Shown one piece after another: positions 1-4,763 of a stretch of DNA of 5,276 bases; the stretch's first letter is position 1; each line of letters starts with the position of its first letter. Both the position numbers and the translations under genes were made by a program. Source of the stretch: JAIOTH01 sp964486685. Lineage in GTDB: Bacteria > Patescibacteriota > Patescibacteriia > UBA1558 > S5-K13. Location: NCBI GenBank assembly GCA_964486685.1, contig CAZAOE010000036.1:1-5276 (forward strand), given 5' to 3'. The notes beneath the pieces are model-generated. The model searched no databases. It was given only the letters and a program-made list of their open reading frames with translations, and was not told the DNA's origin.

Positions 1-25
1 AAATTAATGATTTTGGTAAATTTAG

Positions 26-39
26 AGTGTTACCTATGT
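26..39. repeat. Left copy of a 14-bp inverted repeat (AGTGTTACCTATGT)
   Basis: This 14-bp sequence recurs perfectly, in inverted orientation, at 5252-5265, so the two copies lie within about 25 bp of each end of the window. From memory, the TGTTACCTATGT core resembles terminal repeats of IS481-type insertion sequences; I cannot confirm that here. No transposase gene is visible. It may be a solo end, a remnant, or the reason an assembly stopped here. Confidence 0.6.
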
Positions 40-63
40 ATCTCATCTTCTTCACTTTTAAGA

Positions 64-92
64 TTGACTTTAAGCAAATTTATTGATATTCT
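64..92 (+). promoter_or_regulatory. Sigma70-type promoter of the rpmH-rnpA-yidD-yidC unit
   Basis: A -35 box TTGACT (64-69) and a -10 box TATTCT (87-92) are separated by exactly 17 bp. This predicts transcription from about position 99, giving a leader of roughly 50 nt that contains the heptad repeat just before rpmH. It is the only good promoter seen upstream of rpmH in the window. Confidence 0.6.
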
Positions 93-116
93 TAATTTAC
101 TTTTAAAATAATTTAA

Positions 117-151
117 AGCTAAACGCTGACAGCTGATAGCTAAAAGCTAAT
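117..151 (+). repeat. Five tandem degenerate 7-bp units abutting the rpmH start codon
   Basis: The stretch reads as five consecutive heptamers, AGCTAAA, CGCTGAC, AGCTGAT, AGCTAAA, AGCTAAT (consensus AGCTRAN), ending on the base before the rpmH ATG. It occupies the place where a Shine-Dalgarno would lie, and none is present. The AGCT core is itself palindromic, so the array may fold weakly in the mRNA. Confidence 0.7.
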
Positions 152-310
152 ATGCCTAAAAGAACATATCAACCGAAAAAAAGGAAAAGAGCTAAGACCC
201 ACGGTTTTCGCAAAAGAATGTCTTCAGTAGGGGGAAAAAGAATTTTAAAAAAGCGTCGAGCTAAAGGTCGAAAAAAACTTTCAGTTAGTTCAGAAAATAA
301 AAAATATTAA
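152..310 (+). CDS. rpmH: 50S ribosomal protein L34
   Basis: The 52-residue basic protein is a component of the large ribosomal subunit. It carries the L34 signature: KRTYQPKKRKR near the N terminus, THGFRKRM at about 17-23, and a Lys/Arg-rich block ending RRAKGRKKLSV at about 35-45. Most L34 proteins are 44-47 residues long; this one has a short extra C-terminal tail (SSENKKY). The ATG lies immediately after a heptad-repeat array and has no Shine-Dalgarno. It is the first gene of the unit, with rnpA starting 9 bp after its stop, which is the classical rpmH-rnpA order. No dnaA gene or obvious DnaA boxes are seen upstream within the window. Confidence 0.97.
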   Translation: MPKRTYQPKKRKRAKTHGFRKRMSSVGGKRILKKRRAKGRKKLSVSSENKKY

Positions 311-319
311 ATTGGCAAA

Positions 320-667
320 ATGATTGCTAAAAAATTTCGTTTACATAAAAAAAAGGACTTTAACCAAATTTTAAAATCACCATATAAATTTTATAGTAAT
401 AATTTTGTTTTAAAATTTGTAGAAAACAAAGAAGAACTAAGCCATTTTGCAGTTATAGTTTCCACTAAAATTAGCAAGAAGGCCGTAGAAAGAAATAAGC
501 TTAGGCGCAGAATTTACGAAATTATTAGATTAAATATATCTAAAATTAAGTGCGGTTATAATTTAATGATTTTTGTTAAAAAAGGCGTTTTAAATCAAGA
601 ATATCAGGAAATTGAGCAAGAATTATTTTATATTTTTAAAAAAGCCAAGTTAATTCATAATTTATAG
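320..667 (+). CDS. rnpA: Ribonuclease P protein component
   Basis: The 115-residue protein subunit of RNase P assists the catalytic RNA in removing 5' leaders from tRNA precursors. The family pattern is clear: RLHKKKDFNQILK near the N terminus (7-19), the hydrophobic strand FAVIVSTKISKKA (43-55), and the RNR RNA-binding motif ERNKLRRRIYEIIR (57-70). A YNLMIFVKKG strand (80-89) and a C-terminal helix follow. The length is normal for the family. The gene lies 9 bp after rpmH and has no recognisable Shine-Dalgarno. In most bacteria yidD follows directly or overlaps; here about 570 bp containing a four-helix-bundle gene intervenes before the yidD start. Confidence 0.96.
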   Translation: MIAKKFRLHKKKDFNQILKSPYKFYSNNFVLKFVENKEELSHFAVIVSTKISKKAVERNKLRRRIYEIIRLNISKIKCGYNLMIFVKKGVLNQEYQEIEQELFYIFKKAKLIHNL

Positions 668-722
668 GTTTAAATTATTGAAAATTTAAAAAATAGTTTA
701 GAGTTTTTATGTATTTAGTCTT

Positions 723-785
723 CAATTACCAATAACCAATTACCAATTTACATTTAATTTCCAATGAAACAATTTACAATTAAAT
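723..785 (+). repeat. Heptad-repeat array, left (upstream) arm of four-helix-bundle cassette 1
   Basis: Beginning CAATTAC, CAATAAC, CAATTAC, CAATTTA, CATTTAA, the stretch keeps a 7-bp period that decays toward the gene start at 794. Positions 737-755 match the reverse complement of 1220-1238 at 18 of 19 bases, so the gene is bracketed by an inverted repeat. The first four units are the clearest. Base composition is simple, but the match contains several C and G positions and is not just A/T runs. Confidence 0.65.
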
Positions 786-793
786 AAAATAAG

Positions 794-1192
794 ATGAAAA
801 GCGATTTTAAAAATAATTCTTTTGATTTAGAGGAAAGAACAGCTAAATTAGGAGAAAGAATAATAGATTTTTGCAGAATAATTAAGAAGGATGATTTAAA
901 TTTATCTATCATCAAACAATTAATTAGGTCTGCGACTAGTGTAGGAGCTAATTATATGGAAGCCAACGGGGCTTGTTCTAGAAAAGATTTTCGAAATAAA
1001 ATTTATATTTGTAAGAAAGAAATCAAAGAAACAAAACACTGGTTAAGGATGTTAGTCAGAATTTTACCAGAAGAAAGAAATAAAATTAAAGTTCTTTGGA
1101 AAGAAGCAGAAGAATTAACAAAAATATTTGGTAAAATAACTTTTACCTTAGATAATAAAAATAAACAGAATAAAATAGATATTGATAATTGA
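794..1192 (+). CDS. Four-helix-bundle protein, 23S rRNA IVP / S23-like family (copy 1)
   Basis: The 132-residue, mostly helical protein belongs to the family typified by proteins encoded in 23S rRNA intervening sequences (IVP, Pfam S23 type, related to Avd of diversity-generating retroelements). Diagnostic stretches are the N-terminal helix DLEERTAKLGERII (11-24), QLIRSATSVGANYMEA (42-57), the basic segment CSRKDFRNKIYICKKE (61-76) and KHWLRML (81-87). The biochemical function is not established; nucleic-acid binding is inferred from relatives and the basic surface. The polar tail after residue 120 is absent from copy 2 at 4319-4693, which shares 85 of the first 120 residues without gaps. It separates rnpA from yidD in the same orientation and is bracketed by inverted heptad repeats, so it looks inserted. 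It has no clear Shine-Dalgarno and ends at TGA. Confidence 0.9.
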   Translation: MKSDFKNNSFDLEERTAKLGERIIDFCRIIKKDDLNLSIIKQLIRSATSVGANYMEANGACSRKDFRNKIYICKKEIKETKHWLRMLVRILPEERNKIKVLWKEAEELTKIFGKITFTLDNKNKQNKIDIDN

Positions 1193-1238
1193 AATATTGA
1201 TTATTAAATGAAAATTGAAAAATGAAAATTGGTAATTG
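1190..1238 (-). repeat. Heptad-repeat array, right (downstream) arm of cassette 1
   Basis: Read on the - strand from 1238, the stretch divides into 7-bp units CAATTAC, CAATTTT, CATTTTT, CAATTTT, CATTTAA, TAATCAA, TATTTCA, reaching back to the stop codon of the four-helix-bundle gene. Bases 1220-1238 pair with 737-755 (18/19). The array ends 2 bp before the yidD ATG, so it also forms the yidD ribosome-binding region; no Shine-Dalgarno is present. Confidence 0.65.
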
Positions 1239-1240
1239 AT

Positions 1241-1474
1241 ATGCAAAGAATAATTTTATTTCTAATTCGTTTATACCAAAAGACCCTATCTCCAGACACG
1301 GGCTGGTTTTCCTTTAAACATCCGCATGGTTATTGTAAATATTATCCGACTTGTTCAGAATATAGCCATAGAGCTATTAAAAAATACGGAATTTTTAAGG
1401 GTTTTTTAAAGTCAATTTGGAGAATTTTGCGATGCAATCCTTTTTCTAAAGGTGGATATGATCCAATAGATTAA
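1241..1474 (+). CDS. yidD: Membrane protein insertion efficiency factor YidD
   Basis: The 77-residue protein assists YidC-dependent insertion of membrane proteins at the inner face of the membrane. The N-terminal amphipathic segment MQRIILFLIRLYQKTLSP (1-18) and the core YCKYYPTCSEYSHRAIKKYG (31-50) are diagnostic, as is the ending RILRCNPFSKGGYDP (61-75). Cysteines 32, 38 and 65 are the conserved ones. Compared with most YidDs there is an insert of about eight residues (roughly 21-29) before the Cys motif. I chose ATG 1241 because the protein then begins like other YidDs; an in-frame TTG at 1229 lies inside the repeat arm of the preceding cassette. It precedes yidC by 63 bp. Confidence 0.95.
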   Translation: MQRIILFLIRLYQKTLSPDTGWFSFKHPHGYCKYYPTCSEYSHRAIKKYGIFKGFLKSIWRILRCNPFSKGGYDPID

Positions 1475-1477
1475 TAG

Positions 1478-1501
1478 GATAATTGTTTAATTGCTTAATT
1501 G
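1478..1501 (+). repeat. Three tandem 8-bp units between yidD and yidC
   Basis: GATAATTG, TTTAATTG and CTTAATTG follow one another exactly, sharing TAATTG at an 8-bp period. They sit 3 bp after the yidD stop codon in an otherwise A/T-only spacer of 63 bp. They show no pairing partner or terminator shape and may simply be slippage-prone spacer DNA. Confidence 0.5.
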
Positions 1502-1537
1502 AATAAATATTTAAATTAATTAATATATAAAAATAAA

Positions 1538-2296
1538 ATGGGAGATTTATTTAATACAGTTTTATACCAGCCCTTATTTAATTTATTGATATTTTTTTAT
1601 AATTTAATTCCAGATATTGGAATCTCTATTATATTACTTACACTCGTAGTTAAAGCAATTTTATGGCCCTTATCACATAAGGGTTTAAAGTCCCAAAAAG
1701 CCCTCCAGGACTTACAGCCCAAAATGGATGCTTTAAAAGAGAAACATAAAGGCGATAAAGAAAAATTAGGACAAGAAATGATGAGTTTGTATAAAAGAGA
1801 AAAGATTAATCCTTTGTCTTCTTGTTTGCCTCTTTTAATTCAATTGCCAGTTATAATTGCTGTTTTTCGGGTTTTTAGAGTTGGTTTGATAGACACTAAT
1901 TTTGATTTGCTTTATTCCTTTGTCTCCAATCCAGGCCCCTTAAACCCAATGATGTTAGGGATTATTGATTTGGCTAAACCGCAGATAGTTTTGGCTGTTT
2001 TAGCTGGAGTAGCCCAGTTTTGGCACAGCATGATTTTAATGAAAAAGAAAAAATCTACTCCTGCGCCTAAGACCGGTGGAGGCATGGCCCAAACCATGAG
2101 TAAACAAATGATGTATTTTATGCCGATCATTACGGTTTTTATAGCTGCCAGTTTTCCGGGGGGATTAGCTTTATATTGGTTAGTAATGACTTTGCTAAAT
2201 GTTTTAGACCAATATATTATTAATAAATCCATTGACGAGAATATTTCTCAAGAGCCCCCAAAATTAGCTCAGCCAGAAATCATTGATTCTAAATAA
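1538..2296 (+). CDS. yidC: Membrane protein insertase YidC/Oxa1 (short form)
   Basis: The 252-residue integral membrane insertase places proteins into the membrane alone or with SecYEG. Hydrophobic segments are seen at about 12-45 (broken near 26), 97-117, 148-168 and 191-227. A charged helical hairpin at about 48-92 (LKSQKALQDLQPKMDALKE) corresponds to the cytoplasmic C1 loop. The motif NPLSSCLPLLIQLPV (91-105) is characteristic, as is FPGGLALYW (206-214). It lacks the large periplasmic domain of proteobacterial YidC, and no lipobox is seen. The conserved groove arginine seems to be lysine here (K39 in LVVKAILWPL). A basic, Pro-rich loop lies at 168-190, and the C-terminal tail is short and acidic. 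There is no Shine-Dalgarno. The next gene starts 1 bp after the stop. Confidence 0.97.
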   Translation: MGDLFNTVLYQPLFNLLIFFYNLIPDIGISIILLTLVVKAILWPLSHKGLKSQKALQDLQPKMDALKEKHKGDKEKLGQEMMSLYKREKINPLSSCLPLLIQLPVIIAVFRVFRVGLIDTNFDLLYSFVSNPGPLNPMMLGIIDLAKPQIVLAVLAGVAQFWHSMILMKKKKSTPAPKTGGGMAQTMSKQMMYFMPIITVFIAASFPGGLALYWLVMTLLNVLDQYIINKSIDENISQEPPKLAQPEIIDSK

Positions 2297-2297
2297 T

Positions 2298-2612
2298 ATG
2301 CGTTTAAGCAAGGAACAATTAATTGGATTAAAAGTTGAAACCAAAGGTGGTCAAGAATTAGGCCACTTAGCAGATTTTGTGATAGATACAGGCACTCATA
2401 AAATTATTCAATATCTAATAAAACCAAATAGTTTAGTAAAAAAAATCACCGGAGAATTAATGATTATTCATTTTGAGCAAGTAATTAGTTTAGAAAAAGA
2501 TAAAATGGTTGTAGAAGATAATACAGTTTATTTAAAGGACTTGATAAAAAACAAATCCGCGGATTTAAAAGAAGTTAAGACCAATGACAGAGAAGCCCCT
2601 TTTGCAGTTTAA
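2298..2612 (+). CDS. PRC-barrel domain protein
   Basis: The 104-residue protein consists of little more than one PRC-barrel, the small beta fold also found at the C terminus of RimM and in photosynthetic reaction-centre H subunits. The recognisable stretch is LIGLKVETKGGQELGHLADFV (8-28), followed by KIIQYLIKP (35-43) and FEQVISLEKDKMVVED (59-74). A polar, unstructured tail follows from about 85. The start is ATG 2298, one base after the yidC stop, which suggests translational coupling; a TTG at 2283 would overlap yidC and precede the domain. The position after yidC suggests a membrane- or ribosome-related role, but that is inference. The partner and function are unknown. Confidence 0.85.
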   Translation: MRLSKEQLIGLKVETKGGQELGHLADFVIDTGTHKIIQYLIKPNSLVKKITGELMIIHFEQVISLEKDKMVVEDNTVYLKDLIKNKSADLKEVKTNDREAPFAV

Positions 2613-2630
2613 AATTAAAATAGATTTTTT

Positions 2631-2663
2631 AAAAACCACTCAGTTTTGCTAAGTGGTTTTTTT
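2631..2663 (+). terminator. Rho-independent terminator of the rpmH-yidC unit
   Basis: A perfect 10-bp stem (2631-2640 with 2652-2661, AAAAACCACT / AGTGGTTTTT) encloses an 11-base loop and is followed by a run of T, 19 bp after the PRC-barrel stop codon. It separates this unit from the promoter beginning at 2674. Confidence 0.9.
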
Positions 2664-2673
2664 GATTTTAGTA

Positions 2674-2702
2674 TTGACATTTTTGAATAGACATAGTAAA
2701 AT
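2674..2702 (+). promoter_or_regulatory. Near-consensus sigma70-type promoter of the Cys-rich small protein
   Basis: A perfect -35 TTGACA (2674-2679), a 17-bp spacer and a -10 TAAAAT (2697-2702) sit directly after the preceding terminator. Transcription should start near 2709, giving a leader of about 35 nt that contains a full-strength Shine-Dalgarno. It is the best promoter in the window. Confidence 0.85.
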
Positions 2703-2743
2703 TTTTAGTTCAAATAATATAAACAATGAAAGGAGGAATAATA

Positions 2744-2947
2744 ATGGAAAATGTTATTTTTCAACCCAAATCAATATGGCAAAAAGATGATTGTCTTTTT
2801 TGTGAAAATATTGCAACAATAGAAGCTGTTTATGCAAGGGGTTCGGTTAGTGCTAATATACGTTGTTGTGAAAGTGAACAATGTAAAAAGAAAGCTACTA
2901 AATTAGCAGAAGAACAAGTGAACGCTCTTTCTGGAATAAACAAGTAA
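2744..2947 (+). CDS. Small Cys-rich, probably zinc-binding protein of unknown function
   Basis: I do not recognise this 67-residue protein. It has CLFC at 17-20 and CCESEQC at 41-47, so four or five cysteines (17, 20, 41, 42, 47) could form one zinc knuckle, followed by a charged helix, KKKATKLAEEQVNAL (48-62). This pattern suggests a treble-clef or ribbon-type binder of nucleic acid or protein, by inference only. The start is ATG 2744: AAAGGAGG (2729-2736) lies 7 bases upstream, whereas the in-frame ATG at 2726 precedes that Shine-Dalgarno and cannot use it. It is monocistronic, with its own strong promoter and terminator, which suggests high expression. It shares its strong ribosome-binding site with only one other gene here, at 4879-5169. 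Confidence 0.85.
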   Translation: MENVIFQPKSIWQKDDCLFCENIATIEAVYARGSVSANIRCCESEQCKKKATKLAEEQVNALSGINK

Positions 2948-2965
2948 ATACAGAAAATTTAATTT

Positions 2966-2996
2966 AAAAGGCTCTGATGAAAGTCAGAGTTTTTTT
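2966..2996 (+). terminator. Rho-independent terminator after the Cys-rich protein
   Basis: CTCTGA (2972-2977) pairs with TCAGAG (2984-2989) around a 6-base loop. The stem can be lengthened by A/T and G-T pairs, and seven T follow (2990-2996). It lies 18 bp after the stop codon. On the opposite strand the stem is followed by a weaker CCTTTT tract, so it may also stop the convergent unit ending at 3011. Confidence 0.85.
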
Positions 2997-3010
2997 GTTT
3001 AGAAAAATAT

Positions 3011-3751
3011 TTAAAATTGCCGATTAGTGCCGACAATCATTTGTAGTTTTTCTTTAATCACGCTGATTTTAGCCGGAGTATTAATTTTTTGATAATTGTC
3101 TAATAATAAAGGAACAGAGTCATTTTTAGAACTAATGTTTATTTCTTTAGTGGCAAATAAACTATGTTGAGAGGTTTTAGTGAATAATTTGCCGGGTTTT
3201 TCAATATACATTTCTAAAATTCCATCTGTGGGATTAGAGATATGGTTGCCAATTAGGCCTTCTTGGTCGAAATTTTTAATAATTATTTTATTATCAGCAG
3301 CAGCTTTGATTTCAAAATTATCTATTTTAATAATCACATCATTAGCGTTTTCTATTTGGACGGAATGTAAAAAATATTTTTGGTTTATTTTACCAATATC
3401 TATTTTTTTAATAATTCTTCCGCTAAGCACATCACAAGCCAAGTCCCCATAAGGAATGCCAAAAATTTGAGCAAAAACACTTTTATTATTTGTAGGAATA
3501 AAGCCCACCACAATATCTTTGGAAATAATATTATTTAAGGCCTGGCTAAAAGTATTGTCATCACCAATAATAACTACAGTATGAGCGCCTTGTTTTATTT
3601 CTCGGTCTATAAAATCACTGATATTTTTTAATAAATTTAAACGCAAATCCTTGCCCTTGATATCTAGGTCAATAATTTTATTTTCAATTTTATTGATCAG
3701 ATTCTTGTATTTTTTGCCTTTTAAACAAGAATCATATATATAGAGGTACAT
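3011..3751 (-). CDS. Diacylglycerol kinase / NAD kinase-fold protein with degenerate nucleotide loops
   Basis: The 246-residue protein has the DAGK-catalytic (LCB5/YegS) fold. An N-terminal alpha/beta region leads to HTVVIIGDDNTFSQALNNI (57-75), then VVGFIPTNNKSVFAQIFGIP (81-100), where the family normally has iiPlGTgNdfAralgip. A beta-rich second domain ends with NPTDGILEMYI (173-183), equivalent to the usual DG-L-D strand. The glycine-rich GGDGT is here GDDNT (63-67), and PLGTGN is PTNNKS (86-91), so ATP binding and catalysis may be changed or lost. Canonical relatives phosphorylate membrane lipids. It lies downstream of bactofilin in the same orientation, 90 bp apart, with a large hairpin between. 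It has no Shine-Dalgarno. The fold is fairly sure; the activity is unknown. Confidence 0.8.
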   Translation of the reverse strand: MYLYIYDSCLKGKKYKNLINKIENKIIDLDIKGKDLRLNLLKNISDFIDREIKQGAHTVVIIGDDNTFSQALNNIISKDIVVGFIPTNNKSVFAQIFGIPYGDLACDVLSGRIIKKIDIGKINQKYFLHSVQIENANDVIIKIDNFEIKAAADNKIIIKNFDQEGLIGNHISNPTDGILEMYIEKPGKLFTKTSQHSLFATKEINISSKNDSVPLLLDNYQKINTPAKISVIKEKLQMIVGTNRQF

Positions 3752-3776
3752 AAAGATAGTTTAAAATTTAAAGTTT

Positions 3777-3817
3777 ACCCAGTGAAATAGTATCGCTTCA
3801 CGATAATTTCACGGGGT
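3777..3817. repeat. Long imperfect palindrome between bactofilin and the DAGK-like gene
   Basis: ACCC (3777-3780) pairs with GGGT (3814-3817), GTGAAAT (3782-3788) with ATTTCAC (3806-3812), and TATCG (3791-3795) with CGATA (3801-3805). This leaves a 5-base loop, one A/G mismatch and a 2-base bulge, for 16 base pairs. Alternative short hairpins are possible because GTGAA(A)/TT(T)CAC occurs four times. The 8-bp direct repeat AAAGTTTA flanks it (3770-3777, 3820-3827). There is no T run on either strand right after the stem, so it is not an ordinary terminator. A REP/MITE-like element or an mRNA processing/stability hairpin fits better. Confidence 0.75.
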
Positions 3818-3841
3818 GAAAAGTTTAAAGTAATGGAATTT

Positions 3842-4255
3842 TTATAATTCTAATTTATCGTCCTCTGCCACTGCCTCTTCTTCAGATTTGTTTTTTGGGG
3901 TTTTTTCAGAGCCATTCATTTTAATATGGCCATTTACTTTACAACCGGCTTCCATAGCAATTGAACTGGCTTCAATATCGCCATCTATTTGAGCGGTTTT
4001 GGCAATGTCCAGAGAATTATTAATTTTAACATTGCCTTTTACTTGTCCAGAAACAAAGGCACTACCGGCCTTAATATCAGCATTAATTTCGGCCTTTTCA
4101 CCAATTAAAATATGGCCATCAGTAGATAGGTTTCCATTTAATTTTCCTTCAATAATAATATTGCCATTACCTTTAAAATCGCCTTCAACAACAACTGATT
4201 CACCAATTATGGTTTCAGTATCTTTGACATTTTTTGAAGTTTCATTTTTAAACAT
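3842..4255 (-). CDS. Bactofilin family cytoskeletal protein
   Basis: This 137-residue polymer-forming scaffold protein (DUF583/bactofilin family) assembles without nucleotide into filaments, often at the membrane, and helps organise cell-envelope synthesis or shape. The central region, about 16-115, is a right-handed beta-helix with a run of short repeated strands of the type GxxVxGDFKGNGNIIIEGKLNGNL, SGQVKGNVKI and AQIDGDIEA. It is flanked by a short polar N terminus and an acidic tail rich in Lys and Glu (116-137), as usual. No membrane segment is seen. It follows the four-helix-bundle copy 2 by 63 bp and lacks a Shine-Dalgarno, so it is probably transcribed from the promoter at 4784-4812 through that gene. 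The specific cellular role here is unknown. Confidence 0.93.
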   Translation of the reverse strand: MFKNETSKNVKDTETIIGESVVVEGDFKGNGNIIIEGKLNGNLSTDGHILIGEKAEINADIKAGSAFVSGQVKGNVKINNSLDIAKTAQIDGDIEASSIAMEAGCKVNGHIKMNGSEKTPKNKSEEEAVAEDDKLEL

Positions 4256-4267
4256 AGGTTTTTGGTT

Positions 4268-4317
4268 AATTTTAAATTATAAATTATAAATTTTAATTCA
4301 ATTTTAATTTGTTAAAT
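4268..4317 (+). repeat. Heptad-repeat array, downstream arm of four-helix-bundle cassette 2
   Basis: Units ATTTTAA, ATTATAA, ATTATAA, ATTTTAA (4269-4296) run in exact 7-bp steps and decay toward the gene end at 4319. Bases 4268-4298 match the reverse complement of 4734-4764 at 27 of 31 positions. The sequence is nearly all A/T, which weakens the case taken alone; the period and the matching arm strengthen it. Confidence 0.6.
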
Positions 4318-4318
4318 T

Positions 4319-4693
4319 TTAAATTTTCTTTTTATCTACGGAAGAGGCTATTTTTCCAAAAATCATTGATAGTTCCTGGGCCTCTCTCCACAATTTTTTA
4401 ATTTTTATTTCTTCTGTTGGTAGGCATTTATTTAACATTCTTAACCAGTGTTTTGTTTCTTGAGATTCTTTTTTACAGATATAAATTTTATTTCGAAAAT
4501 CTTTTCTAGAACAAGCCCCGTCGGCTTCCATATAATTTGCACCAATACTGGTAGAAGACCTGATTAATTGATTTATAATTGGATTAATTAATGTGTTTTT
4601 GTTTATTTTCAAACATAATTCAATTACATTTTCCCCAAATTTAGCAGTTCTTTCTTCCAAATCAAAAGAATTGTTTTTTAAATCGCTTTTCAT
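4319..4693 (-). CDS. Four-helix-bundle protein, 23S rRNA IVP / S23-like family (copy 2)
   Basis: The 124-residue paralogue of the protein at 794-1192 aligns over the first 120 residues without a gap, with 85 identities. The first 18 residues (one difference) and the segment from QLIRS through KHWLRML (42-87) are almost unchanged, while residues 22-41 and 88-120 vary. Function is unknown beyond family membership; an RNA/DNA-binding or scaffold role is inferred. It stands between a good promoter (4784-4812) and the bactofilin gene, in their orientation, and is bracketed by inverted heptad arrays. As with copy 1, it seems placed inside another gene's transcription unit. The charged KKKI end makes its tail shorter than copy 1's. 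It has no Shine-Dalgarno. Confidence 0.9.
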   Translation of the reverse strand: MKSDLKNNSFDLEERTAKFGENVIELCLKINKNTLINPIINQLIRSSTSIGANYMEADGACSRKDFRNKIYICKKESQETKHWLRMLNKCLPTEEIKIKKLWREAQELSMIFGKIASSVDKKKI

Positions 4694-4728
4694 AGTTTTT
4701 TATTAATTTTTAAAATTTATTCATTATA

Positions 4729-4763
4729 AATTCATTTGAAATTTATAATTTGTAATTTTAAAT
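4729..4763 (-). repeat. Heptad-repeat array, upstream arm of cassette 2
   Basis: Read on the - strand from 4763, the units are ATTTAAA, ATTACAA, ATTATAA, ATTTCAA, ATGAATT in 7-bp steps. With one more base at each end it is the partner arm of 4268-4298 (27/31). It begins about 20 bp downstream of the promoter's -10 box, so it would be transcribed near the 5' end of the mRNA. Confidence 0.6.

Noticed and set aside
21..45. Partial resemblance between 21-45 (TTTAGAGT...TATGTAT) and 697-715
   Set aside because: Only two short blocks match and a gap is needed; too weak in AT-rich DNA to call a relic of the terminal repeat.
1..151. Replication origin upstream of rpmH
   Set aside because: oriC often lies near rpmH, but no DnaA-box cluster and no dnaA gene are visible here.
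668..722. Separate promoter for four-helix-bundle copy 1
   Set aside because: A TTGAAA occurs at 678-683, but no acceptable -10 hexamer lies at 16-18 bp from it; read-through from the rpmH promoter is simpler.
723..785. CRISPR array
   Set aside because: The units are contiguous 7-mers without spacers, and no cas genes are present.
1912..2232. Open frame of 106 codons on the - strand inside yidC
   Set aside because: It is antisense to a well-conserved insertase, has no ribosome-binding site or family pattern, and is a by-product of yidC codon use.
2283..2297. TTG start for the PRC-barrel protein overlapping yidC
   Set aside because: The extra five residues are encoded by the yidC end and precede the domain; ATG 2298 sits 1 bp after the yidC stop and is the natural start.
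2726..2743. Upstream ATG for the Cys-rich protein
   Set aside because: The Shine-Dalgarno lies downstream of it; the ATG at 2744 has the proper 7-base spacing.
3180..3452. Open frame on the + strand opposite the DAGK-like gene
   Set aside because: Hydrophobic translation is what antisense of Lys/Asn/Ile-rich coding DNA gives; the - strand frame has clear family similarity.
3999..4289. Open frame on the + strand opposite bactofilin
   Set aside because: It is antisense to the beta-helix repeats of bactofilin, with no start signals and no recognisable domain.
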